Assembly: GCA_002286715.1 (NCBI GenBank)
Contig: NSJX01000001.1
Coordinates: forward strand, 435,835 to 499,834
DNA length: 64,000 nt
Reading direction: 5' to 3'
DNA from: Dentipellis sp. KUC8613
Taxonomy: Eukaryota > Basidiomycota > Agaricomycetes > Russulales > Hericiaceae
A program made the translations under genes and the position numbers. The notes below the pieces were generated by a model, which saw only the letters and a list, made by a program, of their open reading frames with translations, was not told where the DNA came from and searched no databases. Below are positions 1 to 11,226 of this stretch, piece by piece; position 1 is the stretch's first letter, and each line of letters begins with the position of its first letter.

Positions 1-744
1 ACGGCCGCGGTTGTCGACATTGAGGTCGTGGAACGAGTAGGTGCTGCTATTGGACAGCCTGACATTCGCCATCGCCTCGCCGAGGGTCACGCCCTGCCGC
101 CAAGAGCCCTTGACGCGGAACTTGATGTGCGTGCCACCGACATGTGTGCGGAAGCTGTCAAGCATGGGCGGGCCGAACGCGGCGGACGTCGACGACCGGC
201 GGGAGCGCGTCTTGCCGTACTGCGACGGGTACGGCGTGATGGCCATGGGCGGCGCGGTGAGCAGCGGGGGCATCTGTCCGTACGCGCCGGCGCTCATCGT
301 GCGCTGGCGGTCCTCGATGGGGAAGTACTCGTCCTGGAGCGGCGAGTCCTCGAACGCTACATGGGAGGAGCGGCGGTGCGTCGGTCTCGACTCGGGCGTG
401 GTGCTCTGCGAGCTGGGGGGCGGGGGACGCTGCTCACGTGTGCTGACTGAGTATCTGGGCTGCATCTGCCCTGCGGGCGGGAACGCGTGGTAGCCCTGCT
501 GAGGGAATGGCTGCACGGAGTGTGGGGGGTGGGGATTATGGTCAGGCCTGTCCGCTCTCGCTCGGGGCGGGCCGGGGGGCGGGCCGCTCACCTCCTGGTA
601 GCCATCGTCGGGTGCAAAGGGATCGGTGAAAGAGTCGCTGAAGGGTGTCTGCCGGTCGTATTGGTCCTGATAGAAATTCGGACGTTGGCCAGAGGAAAAG
701 GACTGGCGACCTGGGGCAGAACGGTATTGATCGTAGTATGCCAT
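1..744 (-). CDS. Pro/Ser-rich basidiomycete protein, C-terminal part missing
   Basis: An open frame of 248 codons runs from an ATG at 744 off the left edge, with no stop and no need for an intron. It begins MAYYDQYRSAPGRQSF and is rich in Pro, Gln, Ser and Tyr for about 200 residues, so probably disordered. The last 50 visible residues look folded: KFRVKGSWRQGVTLGEAMAN, then LSNSSTYSFHDLNVDNRG. I associate this segment with a domain at the C-terminus of many agaricomycete Pro-rich proteins (I believe DUF6741, not verified). The function of that family is unknown to me. The start is chosen because it is the first ATG of the frame and a TATA-like element lies about 120 bp upstream. The remaining exons lie outside the window. 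Confidence 0.75.
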   Translation of the reverse strand, partial: MAYYDQYRSAPGRQSFSSGQRPNFYQDQYDRQTPFSDSFTDPFAPDDGYQEVSGPPPGPPRARADRPDHNPHPPHSVQPFPQQGYHAFPPAGQMQPRYSVSTREQRPPPPSSQSTTPESRPTHRRSSHVAFEDSPLQDEYFPIEDRQRTMSAGAYGQMPPLLTAPPMAITPYPSQYGKTRSRRSSTSAAFGPPMLDSFRTHVGGTHIKFRVKGSWRQGVTLGEAMANVRLSNSSTYSFHDLNVDNRGR

Positions 745-1706
745 AGCGATCGGTGGGTAGGGGTAGGATGGGGTTGGGGCGTAGGGGAACGTTTGAGTAG
801 ATGGTAGTATGGGGATGGAGGAGGGGAGTGAGACGTGGTGAGCAGGGGCGGGGAGCGGCGGTTTTATACAGAATGAACCGGATCTGGCCCTTTGATGTAC
901 ACAATGAGTTCTGGGAGACAAGGTCCAGTGAGCAGCCTCGAGGACGCCAGGCAGGGAATGGTTCCGGGGGTGGAATACGTCAATGCGTGTTTAGCCAAAG
1001 CGCGCTGTGAAAGGAGCGTCGAAGTCCTGGTGATTCGGAGTGCGGTTGGAGGCCGATAGAGAGTCTTTGGCACGCGCTCGACGGCGTGCACTTGCCCCAC
1101 CGCTTGATCAGACAACTGAGAGCCGGCTGCTTGTACGGTTAAAGATAGATGGATACGCACCGAACAGAGTTATATACGCAGCGCGATAGTAGGAACTGTC
1201 AGAGCAAGCGGCCGTCACCGCGAAGCAGGTTGTGAGAGCCCGACGAGCCATTGGTGAACGCGGCTCCATCGCCCTTGCAGCCTTCGTTGGCACTTCATTT
1301 CCGGGGAAGCAGCCAGGCAGCAGCCTCGTGCAAACCGGATGTCTCGAATTGCGTGGCTTGCCGATGGATCTCAATTTGAAGATGCTCCGGGGTCAAAGTG
1401 GAGAACAGGGCCAAGTCGGCTGCAGCATGAGGAATGCCATACGCCTGGGCGTCGTTCACCCGCCGTCCCAGGCGTGAGTGTCGCTTGACAAGACGCGTCA
1501 AGACGCGCGCCTCCAGCTGAACGTGAACCTTAACGCCACTACCGCGTCCCATGGCAGATTTCTCCGAACCTGGGCCACATTCTAGTGGAGCTGCAGGATA
1601 CGAGTATTGATGAGTTAGAGCAGGCCGTTCTCTCCGACGGCAAAGAAAGAGGTCCTCTTCCTCAGCTTCGGCTTCATGCAGAGTATGGAAATCTAGTCCA
1701 AAACGT
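745..1706. other. intergenic, upstream of the first gene
   Basis: Apart from the TATA-like element I see no coding exon. Open frames here are short, lack family resemblance and do not join through plausible splice sites. Confidence 0.5.
861..868 (-). promoter_or_regulatory. TATA-like element
   Basis: On the minus strand the sequence reads TATAAAAC, about 117 bp upstream of the ATG at 744. The position suits a core promoter for the Pro/Ser-rich gene. This is motif and spacing only. Confidence 0.4.
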
Positions 1707-1790
1707 TGACCCCTGCCCGGATTGAACGGACGACCTTGAGGAGGTTCCAATTTGCTGGAATCTCACGCTCTACCACTGAGCTAAGAGGTC
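1707..1790 (-). tRNA. tRNA-Trp (CCA) with a 12-nt intron
   Basis: Reading the minus strand from 1790, the acceptor GACCTCT pairs with AGGGGTC (two G-T wobbles allowed), followed by discriminator A at 1707. The D-arm is GCTC/GAGC with loop AGTGGTA. The T-arm is GTCCG/CGGGC with loop TTCAATC. The anticodon stem starts TGAGA and the loop TTCCAG places CCA at positions 34-36, giving Trp. The loop region is 12 nt too long, fitting an intron at the canonical 37/38 site. TTCCA pairs perfectly with TGGAA in the intron, the usual pre-tRNA anticodon-intron helix. Removing it leaves 72 nt. One A-C mismatch remains at the base of the anticodon stem next to the loop. A T4 run at 1700-1703 follows on the minus strand and could terminate Pol III. 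Confidence 0.85.
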
Positions 1791-3994
1791 ATGTTTAACA
1801 TCATAAACAGTACAACCATCAGTAGGTGAATGTTTTGTCCGCTTCGTCTTCAAGTTCTTCCTCTTTTTCAAACCTATCTCTCTTTCTAAATCAAACCTTT
1901 GAATCTGCTGGATCCATAGTCCCAATATGCCAGCACAACCGGACAGCTAGTGTCATCGGGTAGGTGCCATGTGTAATGCCTCGACATTGACAATTTACAA
2001 TACCCTGGCTCCATCAGTTTTGTAGGGAGGCTGTGAAGTCTGTCAAGTACCCGGCTCTCTTGAACCAACTACATAACAGATTAAAGTCAGGGAACACAGC
2101 AACAAACGAGCCATGTGCGAGCCTAGTATTTGATCTCACGGGCCAGCGGCCTACCAATCGCAAAAGTTTCGCTGCCTCTCGAGCGCAGGCGCTTGTCTGT
2201 TCTACTTCCAAGCCGGGTTCTCGTAGGTATTGTCCACCAGTCATGAATGCCTTGTGGGCATCTGTGACCCACTCACTCTGCGAATCCTACTGAGAAGCCT
2301 CACAGTTTTGGTCAAAGCAAGATAGGATGTTCGATCTACCCAAAGCGCCTCGCTCTTTATCCACACGGGCCACAGCGGGCCGTCGTTCACGTATCTACAA
2401 GGGAATAGCCTCTCCCGAGCCTTGAAGCTGTCTCTTCGGTTCTTATCCACCCCAGCCAAGCAACTGATTGTTACATGGGCCGGTGTCGGAGGTCATGCCA
2501 TTGTCCATTTGGCAATCACGGTCCAACTTCTGTTCTCCTTCTCATCGGCCCTGGACGCGGATTGCCGCAACGCCCACGAAGTTTAAGTTAGTCCCTCGGA
2601 GGTCGGACAGACCAACAACAGTAGGTGCGTCGTGCTCATCTCGAGCGTCATCGCAGGTCTAACGCTCAAACCTTGAACTCATCGCATTTTTGTAGTTCAA
2701 TAGCGAGAGCATATTGGCAAGAAAATAAGGTGACATACACCCTCAAGGATAACCGATGGTTGCTCTGCGGCCATTTTTGTGCTCTCTCCTTGTACTCCAT
2801 TACCTTACCTCCGCACCTCGAGCTTTGCCAACGTTTCTTCTCAGCGGCTCTGAGAACTAAAATAGCCCCGGCTGGGCTTGCGATCGTTCACCTGTCTGTC
2901 TGTCTATCTGATCCACCTTGATCTATACTAGGTGACTTTTCATTATCGTCGCAGCGTGTCTGCCTAATTCGGCCTTACCGCAGAAGAATCCTAACGAGTC
3001 GGTCAGATTTGCATCATCGCGATGCGATCTTGAGCAAGTGAAGGCCCGAACGTGCGTCATGACCATGCTTCGCGTTGACTGACGACGTGCTTCGTGTTCC
3101 GAAGTTTCATTCAACAGCGCTTCGGTTGCGCTCAGCATCCGCCGCAACGCAGCAGCAGAAGAACGTCATATAGGTTCGCTCGACCCGTATGGGATTGGGT
3201 CCCCGCTCTGTCCGCTTGCGAGTCTTTTCTTCCCACTGCTGTTGAGCGCGCTGCTGATGATCCACCACCTGGTATGCGCAGCGCCTTCTGCTTCCGGGTT
3301 ATCGACCAACTGAACGTCGTGCTTTGCAGAACGATGGGGTTACACCTGGCGCTCGTTCGCGCTGTCTGTTGAGACCCAGTAACGTAACGTCCGATGGGCT
3401 CTGGAGGCCTTGACATGCAGGGTCGCGTCTTATCGTGTCGGCGAAACCAGACGAGGTGAGCCTTGTGGTCGATTGTGCACGGCACACTGAGCTGTCCATC
3501 GCATGCGGCCTTATGCGGAGGGGGAAAGTTGCCTATGCGTTACTGGAAGTGATCAGCCGCCGCCGTTTCCCTCGACTTACCTGCCCACGCCATGGCGTAT
3601 CGATGATCAAGCAGCCGCAACGTTTCACAGCCTATGACGCCTTGCGACCATGAGCTGCGATCATGCTTTCCGACGGGACGTCTTCGTAGGGTACGTGCCC
3701 GCCCGCTTTGGTGGGCGCTGCCAGTTCGTGTTGACCTTCTGTACAACGTGTCGTGTAATCTTGGGTATACTATTCCTTGCTGACCAAAATAAACCGATGT
3801 GCCATGCTCGAATAATTGTGGGAATGCGCCGCCAGGAAGTTTTCCATTCGATGTCAACTGCGCTGTGAACGCATGAAGGAACGAGGAAGTGAACAACTCA
3901 ACAGTTCTGGACAACTTCACACGCCACAGACGCCTCGGTTCGAGTTGTACTCTGACCACTCTATCCAAGTCAGCAGGCGGTGCGCATTTCTTTC
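1791..3994. other. 2.2 kb without recognisable genes
   Basis: Open frames of 60-140 codons occur on both strands, but none shows a family motif, consistent composition or a chain of splice-compatible exons. No terminal repeats, reverse transcriptase or transposase motifs were seen. Base composition is less GC-biased than the neighbouring genes. Possible contents are decayed sequence or a lineage-specific gene that I cannot support. Confidence 0.4.
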
Positions 3995-5130
3995 ATGAGC
4001 TTCACAAACATCAACGTGCGTTCCCTGCAGCATAATTTGTCACCACTTTTTGCCTGAGGACAGCGGTCTCAGGATCCAGCTGGCGTGAAAGCGCTGCTCG
4101 ACTCGCTCCGAGCCTCCCAGGCCTGGGCGGAGACTATTAGCTCCTCTCCGAACACTAATGCCACTGCCCTCGACCCAGCACCAAACCCCTCGCCCTTGCT
4201 TCCACCCCCTGTTCGGCCTGTGACTGTTGGACAGGATGAAGCTGGCCCGGAAGCTGGCCCGTCGTCATCTGGCAGCACGACGTCCGTAGCGGCCCTTCTT
4301 TCCCAACTACAGGCTTCATCGTCGGCTGTGTCCAACTCCCATGCAGCAGAGCCTCCACATCCTCCAGCAGTTGTTCCTCCCATTCCCATTCGGACAAGAC
4401 AGCCCAGCGCGTCGTACGTGCCCCAAGAGCCCGTGCAACTCGCGCCAACGCCGTCGTCCGCGCGCAAACAGGACCTGCGGTCCCTGTCGTTCCAACAAGC
4501 CCTTCCTCATTTGGTCAAGCTCGCAGAAGATCCCAGTTTTGTCGAAGCTGTAACTAAGGTGGGCAACACAATCTGGTTCATATCTGTTGCGAGGGGACTG
4601 TGCTTTAGCTCGTCTGCGTGCGAAGATGAAGCAGGACCAGGAACGACTAGAGCAGCGGTTATGGGAAGAGCGAGAGTCGCTCAAAAAGACGCACGAGGAG
4701 AAGGTGAAGCTCGCGAAGACAAAGTGAGTACGTCGTCGTTTCACCGACCGCCGCCCTGACTTGGACCTTCAGAGCAAGCTTGATCGGCGCATCCTTGACA
4801 AAACATGAAGCAGAGGTGTGTGTTTTTCCCTCCCCGCCGTGATTACCTGCGACTGATAGATGCTCAAAGATGTTGAGCGACAGTTTTCGACGAGAACTGA
4901 AGAAGTTTGATATTGAACGAGCTATACCTGCTTGGGATGGTCTCGTCGGAAAACAGCAGACCGCTCTCGAAGCGCTGGGTGTTCCGTCCATGTTTCCGAC
5001 GAGTAGCAAAGCGGAACGAGAGGTACGGACTTTTTTTGCGCTGGCACACTTCTGGGCTCTTGATGGTGTCAATCAGAAACAGCAGCGGGTCATGCAAGTC
5101 GTCCAGGGCGTCGTGGGAGGTGACGACTAA
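3995..5130 (+). CDS. conserved protein of unknown function, charged helical C-terminal half
   Basis: Five exons join in frame. Exon 1 is 3995-4015 (MSFTNIN); a 48-nt intron leads to exon 2 at 4064, beginning RSQDPAGVKALLDSLRASQ. After a Pro/Ser-rich stretch comes DLRSLSFQQALPHLVKLAED. Exon 3 starts with LARLRAKMKQDQERL, a highly charged probable coiled coil; a later exon gives ASLIGASLTKHEAE. The next exon starts MLSDSFRRELKKF and contains IPAWDGLVGKQQTALEALGV and PSMFPT. The last exon, KQQRVMQVVQGVVGGDD, ends in TAA at 5130. The frame coherence over five exons argues strongly for a real gene. I do not recognise the family with certainty; the helical, charged end suggests a protein-protein interaction role, which is inference only. 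Confidence 0.8.
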
Positions 5131-6036
5131 AACTACAGCTCACACCCTTCATACTATCCAATTTCCAGCGTAAGACGGCGTGCGCGGCTCGGAGGACAAC
5201 GATACCCTACACGCGGACTCGATGTTAATTCGACAGCGTTACTCGCTACTTCGGCCTTCGGCTATCGCAATAACGGGCGGTACACAGAGACACAGCTCGT
5301 TGTCCATAATCTGCGATTGCCGGCGCATTTCGCATTTCATATGGCTGCTAGTGTCCTGTAGTTCAGATGACCCGACAGGCGACTACCTTAAAATGACAAA
5401 AAACGGGTCTGCTTGCTTCTGAAGAACGACGTTCCCCCACTATCGTGTTGTCAAGTGCCTATGCGTTCAAGACTTGAAGACCAGCCAGGTAAAGAAACTG
5501 CAGTGTTTAGTTGGGCTCGATCCTCGTCGTCAAATTTACATAAAAGGTGTGCGAAGATGTTCCCGGATTGGTATCGGAGCCGTACTAGCTACTCTTGGCC
5601 CTGGCCTCTTTAACTTTGCGTTGTCTCGTTCTCATTCCACTAGCGGGTCTCTCGACCTCCATCATGATCTTCAGATCTTCCTATCCGATGCCTTCAAACA
5701 ACGTTACAAGTGTAGACAGCTTTTCCCTGAAAATAAGCTCCACCTCTGCCCGTTTGGCAGTATCTGAGCTATTTGCGGCCGTGGTGAGTCTGCCTCACGT
5801 TCCTCGCCATCGAAACTGGCAGGGTCCGCGCGCTATGAGCTCGCGACCGGGTGCGCCAACATAGTAGCACGTCTCGGCCTAAGAAATTGTCCGTCAGTGA
5901 CTTGAGGGTGTTTGATCGCTTACGTGAGTCGTGGTCCCCATATGTTGCCATTTTATTATCTCGACCTGGTACCTTGGTGTGGAGCGCACTTGTCTTGCCC
6001 CCTCTTCCTCTGGCAGTCTGAAGAGGCCCGATACCC
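5131..6036. other. intergenic before the hydrolase pair
   Basis: No exon chain or repeat could be supported. It holds the 3' flank of the unknown gene and the promoter region of the first hydrolase. Confidence 0.4.
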
Positions 6037-8042
6037 ATGCCGTATGTCGACCTCGTCGCGGACGACGACTATGTCTCCATCTGGTACATCACGAATACCG
6101 CCACCCACGACGTGAGCGGCTTCGACCCGGAGAAGCCCACTATAATCATGCTGCACCCGATGCTGTTCGACACGACGTGGCTCCATAACCACCTCGACGA
6201 CCCTCGAATAAACAGCAACTACAACATCGTCGCGTTCGACGCGCGGTATGCCGGCAAGACACTGAATCGGCCTAACGGGAAGCTCGACCACTGGGTCGAG
6301 GCAGCCGACTTGGCGTTAGCATGTCAGGTGCGTCGCGCATGCGTGTTCTGCTTCGCGCAACTAGTGATATCTCCACGATATAGACTCTCTGGCTGCCTCC
6401 TGCGCATGTCTGGGCGGAAGAGTCGTTGGCGACAAACGTCGCGATGCGCTTCGCTGCGTTGTGAGTGCCTCCCCGGCTCGCGTCTCTCCCAGCTGACGCG
6501 TAATGGACCATGAGGTTCCCGGAAATGTGTCTGAGCCTGACGCTGGTTACCGTCGCCCCGCCCACCGAGTGCGTTTAATCTATCTACTCGTGCTGCTCGT
6601 CTCTCATCGCGTGCATAGACTCAAGACCTTATTCGCGACGTTCGACGAGATGATCAATCTGTGGGGTTTCGCTGAGGACTTGGATTCATACGAGCATGCG
6701 ATATCTGAGTTGCTGAACATCACAGTGGGCTTCGTACGTCACAGCAGCCCGATAATACCCGAATATTGGCCTTACAAGTCTGCACAGGAGCAAGACTCGG
6801 CATTCATAGACGAGGTGAGTAGCCACGTCCAGTGGATGCGGCGTCCATTAAACATTTCCCGGCCGACGAGGTCGTCGCGTTTTGGCAAACCACATACCCT
6901 CCTTTTCGACGTTCGCGCTTCATGGAGCTTGGGAACCTCCTCATGAATGTCAGTCATATTTGCATGCCTCGCAGTCCGGCAGTATCTGACCTCGTATGAA
7001 GAGAGTCGCGCTGAAGCAAGAAGTGTTGTCATCCATCCGACAACCAGTGCTCTTGATTCATGTAAGCTCTATGCCTTGCACGTCGATTTATGTCGACGTA
7101 ACTGACGATGACCAGGGCGAGCGCAACGAGATGCATCCCGTCAAATACGCCCAGCAATTAATACCCTCTCTTCCTAATGTTCAGGGCGGTGCCACTCTTT
7201 ATGTAGTCAAAGGTATGGTCACTGAAAGTCGACGGTATCTTGACGCTCACCATTTAGCATTGACATCTAGGTGCTCATGGATTCATTAGCCTCACCCCAA
7301 GCTCTTTTTCCATCATGAACCAAGCATTTGCCAAATTCCTGTCTCGCCTGCCACGCTCCCGCTCAGACCTGGTGCCGCCATCTATACCCATGCGAGACCG
7401 CATGAACAGAGCCCTGCGACAGTTGGCGGAGTTTGTTGAAAGCTCTGCCATTGCGGATCGCAACCCGCTGTCGTCCATGTCATTTTCAACGATTTCGCCC
7501 GTCATTGAGAAGCATCAAACCACAGTCCTCAAACTATACTACAAGGACCAGATGAGTGCATTTTCACCACTAGCATCCAGCGGGCGTCCCGCGCGCAAGT
7601 GAGTGAATTTGTGCTAGGCATGTCGTGCACTGTACTGACATCTACTAGATTTTCTGAACGCCGAGACGGGCACTGGTTCTACAGCGAGCCAGATGGACTA
7701 TCATACGCAGGTCAACAACGTTCTTACTCGGCGGCATCATTCTTACTCACTTACTTACTTAACTGTGTCATTCATGCTTCTCCAGGCCCGTTCCTCGCTT
7801 CTGGATACACATCGTCGTCCGCGGACAGGCCATCCTCGGCAAACCCTCCGCGATCCAGTAGAAATGAAGCCACCTATTCGGAGCCCGTTTCAACGGATAT
7901 TGTGAACGATAGCCGAATGAGACGCGCGACACTGAACGTCCGTTCGGTCGACAAGCACGTCGTCAAGGGTTCCATGTCGAAAATGGTTGCCGGCACGGCG
8001 CCAGGGATGCCCACTGTCGGCAAGCTTTTAGGCTTTGATTAG
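6037..8042 (+). CDS. alpha/beta-hydrolase-fold protein, copy A
   Basis: A chain of short exons starts MPYVDLVADDDYVSIWY at 6037 and ends KLLGFD at 8042. It shows strand beta-3 as PTIIMLHPMLFDTTWL, the segment YNIVAFDARYAGKTL, the elbow region WAEESLATNVAMRF with Ser codon 6423-6425 at the expected nucleophile position, PVLLIHGERNEMHP where the acid is usually found, and GAHGFISL with His codon 7276-7278 where the catalytic His normally lies. The elbow lacks the classic GxSxG glycines (EESLA), and Asn stands where Asp is usual in the acid loop. A C-terminal extension of about 200 residues follows the fold (FSERRDGHWFYSEPDGLSYA, then a Ser-rich tail). The intron near 6955 best ends at the AG at 7001, after which the frame continues RVALKQEV. 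Copy B lies 1.1 kb downstream in the same orientation. Substrate unknown. Confidence 0.8.
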
Positions 8043-9174
8043 GCCGGGACGGAGCGCGCAGGTGTCAGACTATTGCGTAGGGTCGGCGGTGAGGTATGTG
8101 ACCATATACTAGTCTATACATTCAAGTAAGCTTGGCGACAGAGAGCTGATGATGCGTTGCAGACATCGGGAGTCGGTGGTGGAGGCTCGACCCCGAGGTC
8201 CCAACTGAGCTCAGACCTGCACTCCAGATGCCTGGCGCTCAGAAACTTCTCATGTGGAGGTCCGTCCGTCACGAGGAGGGCGACCCGATCGAACCTTCTG
8301 CCGATCCTGGTCTCGACAGCATCTTGATTATACTCACATACGCCCACGCAGACATGTAAAGTTAATCTACTACTAATATATGTTAATACAGATTGTAGAC
8401 TCGTATACCGCGTTTGCAAGAGAGCGATGTCAGGCCCGAGGTGCGTGGCTACGTACAACGCCACGCGGGACGACTACCGTATCCATAGCAAGCCCCCTCG
8501 GATGATGCGAATATCGCATCCCCGGCTATCGCCTGGAGCAAAGTCCCTCATTTTTGCGGGTCGTATGCCACGCGAGCTAAACCTTAATTGTCCATTTTTA
8601 TTTCGCATATTATCAATCTGTGCGTGGGATACTGACGCCCTGGTGCCTTTTGGTTTTGTCGAACAATTCTTGGCTTCGTGGGCCGTTTGCAGGATCGCCT
8701 GCGCTTTGTTGGGGCGCGAGACAGGGTGTTTTCTGAGCGGGACAGAAGAGGCAAGGGGGCTGCGGAAGCGCGATAGCAGAACGCCGTCGATCAAGTGATC
8801 CCATGACGAGCTGTCGAGGCCTGTCGCAGTCGACGGCGTGCACTTGTTTGGATTTGGGGAGCTAAAGAAAGGCTTCCATTGAAAGGGGCGGATATTAGAG
8901 GTGAGGAGAAAAGGGGGAAATGATGAGGGGAAGAGCGGATTTGAGCGGATCCGGGACGATTATTGAGTGACCGTCGCAGATATCCGGGGATAGGCGTAGA
9001 GCAGGCAGCTTCGCGAAGGCCAGTTTGGCGAGCCAGACGAGATCCAACAGCGCACGCAAAAGTAGCCCCTTAGTATATATCTTATGCTTCTCCCCTTTCT
9101 TCGTCCCTTTTCTTTCCCTCCCCTCCATGACTGCCCGTCCATACGCCCAGCGCGATCTCTAGGCAAACGCACAA
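8043..9174. other. intergenic between the hydrolase copies
   Basis: No coding exon could be supported. Besides the TATA-like element near 9074 I see no repeat or remnant of a third hydrolase copy. Confidence 0.45.
9074..9080 (+). promoter_or_regulatory. TATA-like element of hydrolase copy B
   Basis: TATATAT lies 95 bp upstream of the ATG at 9175, followed by a CT-rich stretch with TTTCTTTCCCTCCCCTCC. Both are common at fungal transcription starts. Motif and spacing only. Confidence 0.35.
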
Positions 9175-11226
9175 ATGCCGTACATCGACCTCGTATACGC
9201 AAAAGACGACTTTGCCTCCCTTTGGTACACGACAAACTCCCCCACTGGTGCCGTTAGCAGCTTTGACCCGGATAAGCCGACCGTCATCCTTCTCCACCCC
9301 ATCTTCCTCGACTCCACCTGGCTGGACAACCAGTTCGACGACCCGCGCATAAACGCGCGCTACAACCTCATCGCGTTCGATGCACGCTGCGCTGGCAAGA
9401 CCATATCGCGGCCCAGCGGGAAGCATGACCACTGGACGGACTGTGCAGACCTCGCGTTCGCGTGCATGGTGCGTGGTGAACCTGTACTGACAACGCGCAC
9501 AACGCGTCGCTGACCCTGTGCCCTCGCTTGCGCCTCAGACGTTATGGCTGCCCCCGGCGCACATCTGGGCGAGCGAATCATTTGCGACGAACACGGCCCT
9601 GCGCTTTGCCATGCTGTACGTGTCTATCGCCCATGCCGTACTACTGACCCTCAAGCCCCGCACCAGCTTCCCAGAGATGTGTCTGAGCATCACGATGCTC
9701 ACTGTCCCCACACCAACAGAGTAGGTCCCATGCGCCCGTCCAAGATTAGGCATTGACCCCGCGCTACAGACTCAAGATATATTTCGCGCCTTTCGACGAC
9801 ATCCTGAACAGATGGGTGTACTCGGAGGACCTCGACACGATCGAGCACACGCTCAATGAGATCTGCACGTTCCTGCTCGGCTTGGTACGTGCCCCCCTCG
9901 CACGCGTCGCGTCCCGTGGCTCATGTTCTGTTGCAGGATGTCCACCCAGACTTGCTGGATGACGTGCGTACTTCACGCGCCTTCGTGATTGACGCGAGCT
10001 AACGCAGCCGCGTGTGCAGCTGATCTCGTATCTCGAGATGCGCTATCCTCCATTCCAGCGGTCAAGAATAGGCGAAATGGCGAACACCATCATGAATGTA
10101 AGTGTCCGTGCTCTGCGAGGATCGACAGACGTTGACGTGCGCGCCCCTATACTCAGCGTACGCCGCTCACCGCGCGAGAGCTGGCCGCTGTCACTGTGCC
10201 ATGCTTGCTGATCCATGTACGTCATGATTAAATGAACACGGGCCCTGCTAAATGAACGGAACGCAGGGAGAAGACAATCAAATCCACCCGTTGGAATATG
10301 CGGAACGGATGAAGGCCGAGCTCGTCAACGCGAAAGGCGGCGCGCGGTTGTTCGTCCTGAAAGGTACGCGACGCGCTTCTGGATCGGCCGCGTTGGGACT
10401 CATCCTTGACCTTTACCGAATGCAGGCTGCGAAGGCTACCTGAACGTCGTCCCTAGCATCGCGTCGCTCGCGAATCAGGTGTTCAGCAAGTTCCTTGCAC
10501 GTCTGCCGCACGCGGACTCAGAGCTCCTCCCGCCAGAGGAGTCCATCCCAGATCGGATGCGGCGCGCGCTGGAGCGGCTGTCCGAGCTGGCAGACGATCC
10601 GAGCATCGCGGACCGCAACCCGCTGTCGTCCATGTCCTTCTCGCGCGTCGAGCCCGAGGTGAAACAGCTGCAGGAGAGCGCGATCCGCCTGTTCGCGAGC
10701 GGGCAGCACAAGGCGTTCTCGCCACTCGGCGCCGATGGCCGTCCGATGCGCAAGTACGTACCGTGCTCCATCCACCCATCTTTCCTCCCTCCCTGTCCGC
10801 ATCCGCGTGCCCGTTGCTGACCCTCGCGCGTGTGCTGTGATCGCAGATACTCAGAGCGGAAACACGATCACTGGTTCCTGGGCGACCGCGAAGGCTACTC
10901 GTATGCCGGTACGTAATAATTGCGCACCCCAGCCAGGCTCAAAACTGACCGATGCATCCTTATATGTACACACAGACGGGGTGCTCGGCGCAGCGGCGCG
11001 CGACTCGATGGACGTGGCAGGCCCGGGCGCGCGCGACGCGGCGTACGAGCCCGCGTCGACCGAGCTCATGCACGAGGGCGCGATGCGCCGCTCCGCGCTG
11101 AGCGTGAACCCTGCGTCCGTCGAGCGCTTCGTCGTCAAGGGCAACGTCTCGCGCGTCGCGATGTCTGCGCTCCCCGGGAGCGGCGCCGTCTCAAAAATGC
11201 TGCTGCGGTCCGGCTCGGGCAATTAG
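9175..11226 (+). CDS. alpha/beta-hydrolase-fold protein, copy B, catalytic His position changed
   Basis: This is collinear with copy A: MPYIDLVYAKDDFASLWY, PTVILLHPIFLDSTWL, YNLIAFDARCAGKTI, WASESFATNTALRF, ITMLTVPTPTEL, LLIHGEDNQIHP, and a tail ending LLRSGSGN. Intron positions correspond where compared. Ser codon 9578-9580 occupies the nucleophile slot. After the intron ending at 10425, the reading frame gives GCEGYLNVVP, where copy A has GAHGFISLTP, so Glu (codon 10431-10433) sits at the expected catalytic His. The frame is intact and codon use strongly GC3-biased, so the gene looks maintained rather than decayed. It may use a different residue, have a non-hydrolytic role, or belong to a family in which this position is generally degenerate. 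Confident about the fold, unsure about activity. Confidence 0.8.
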
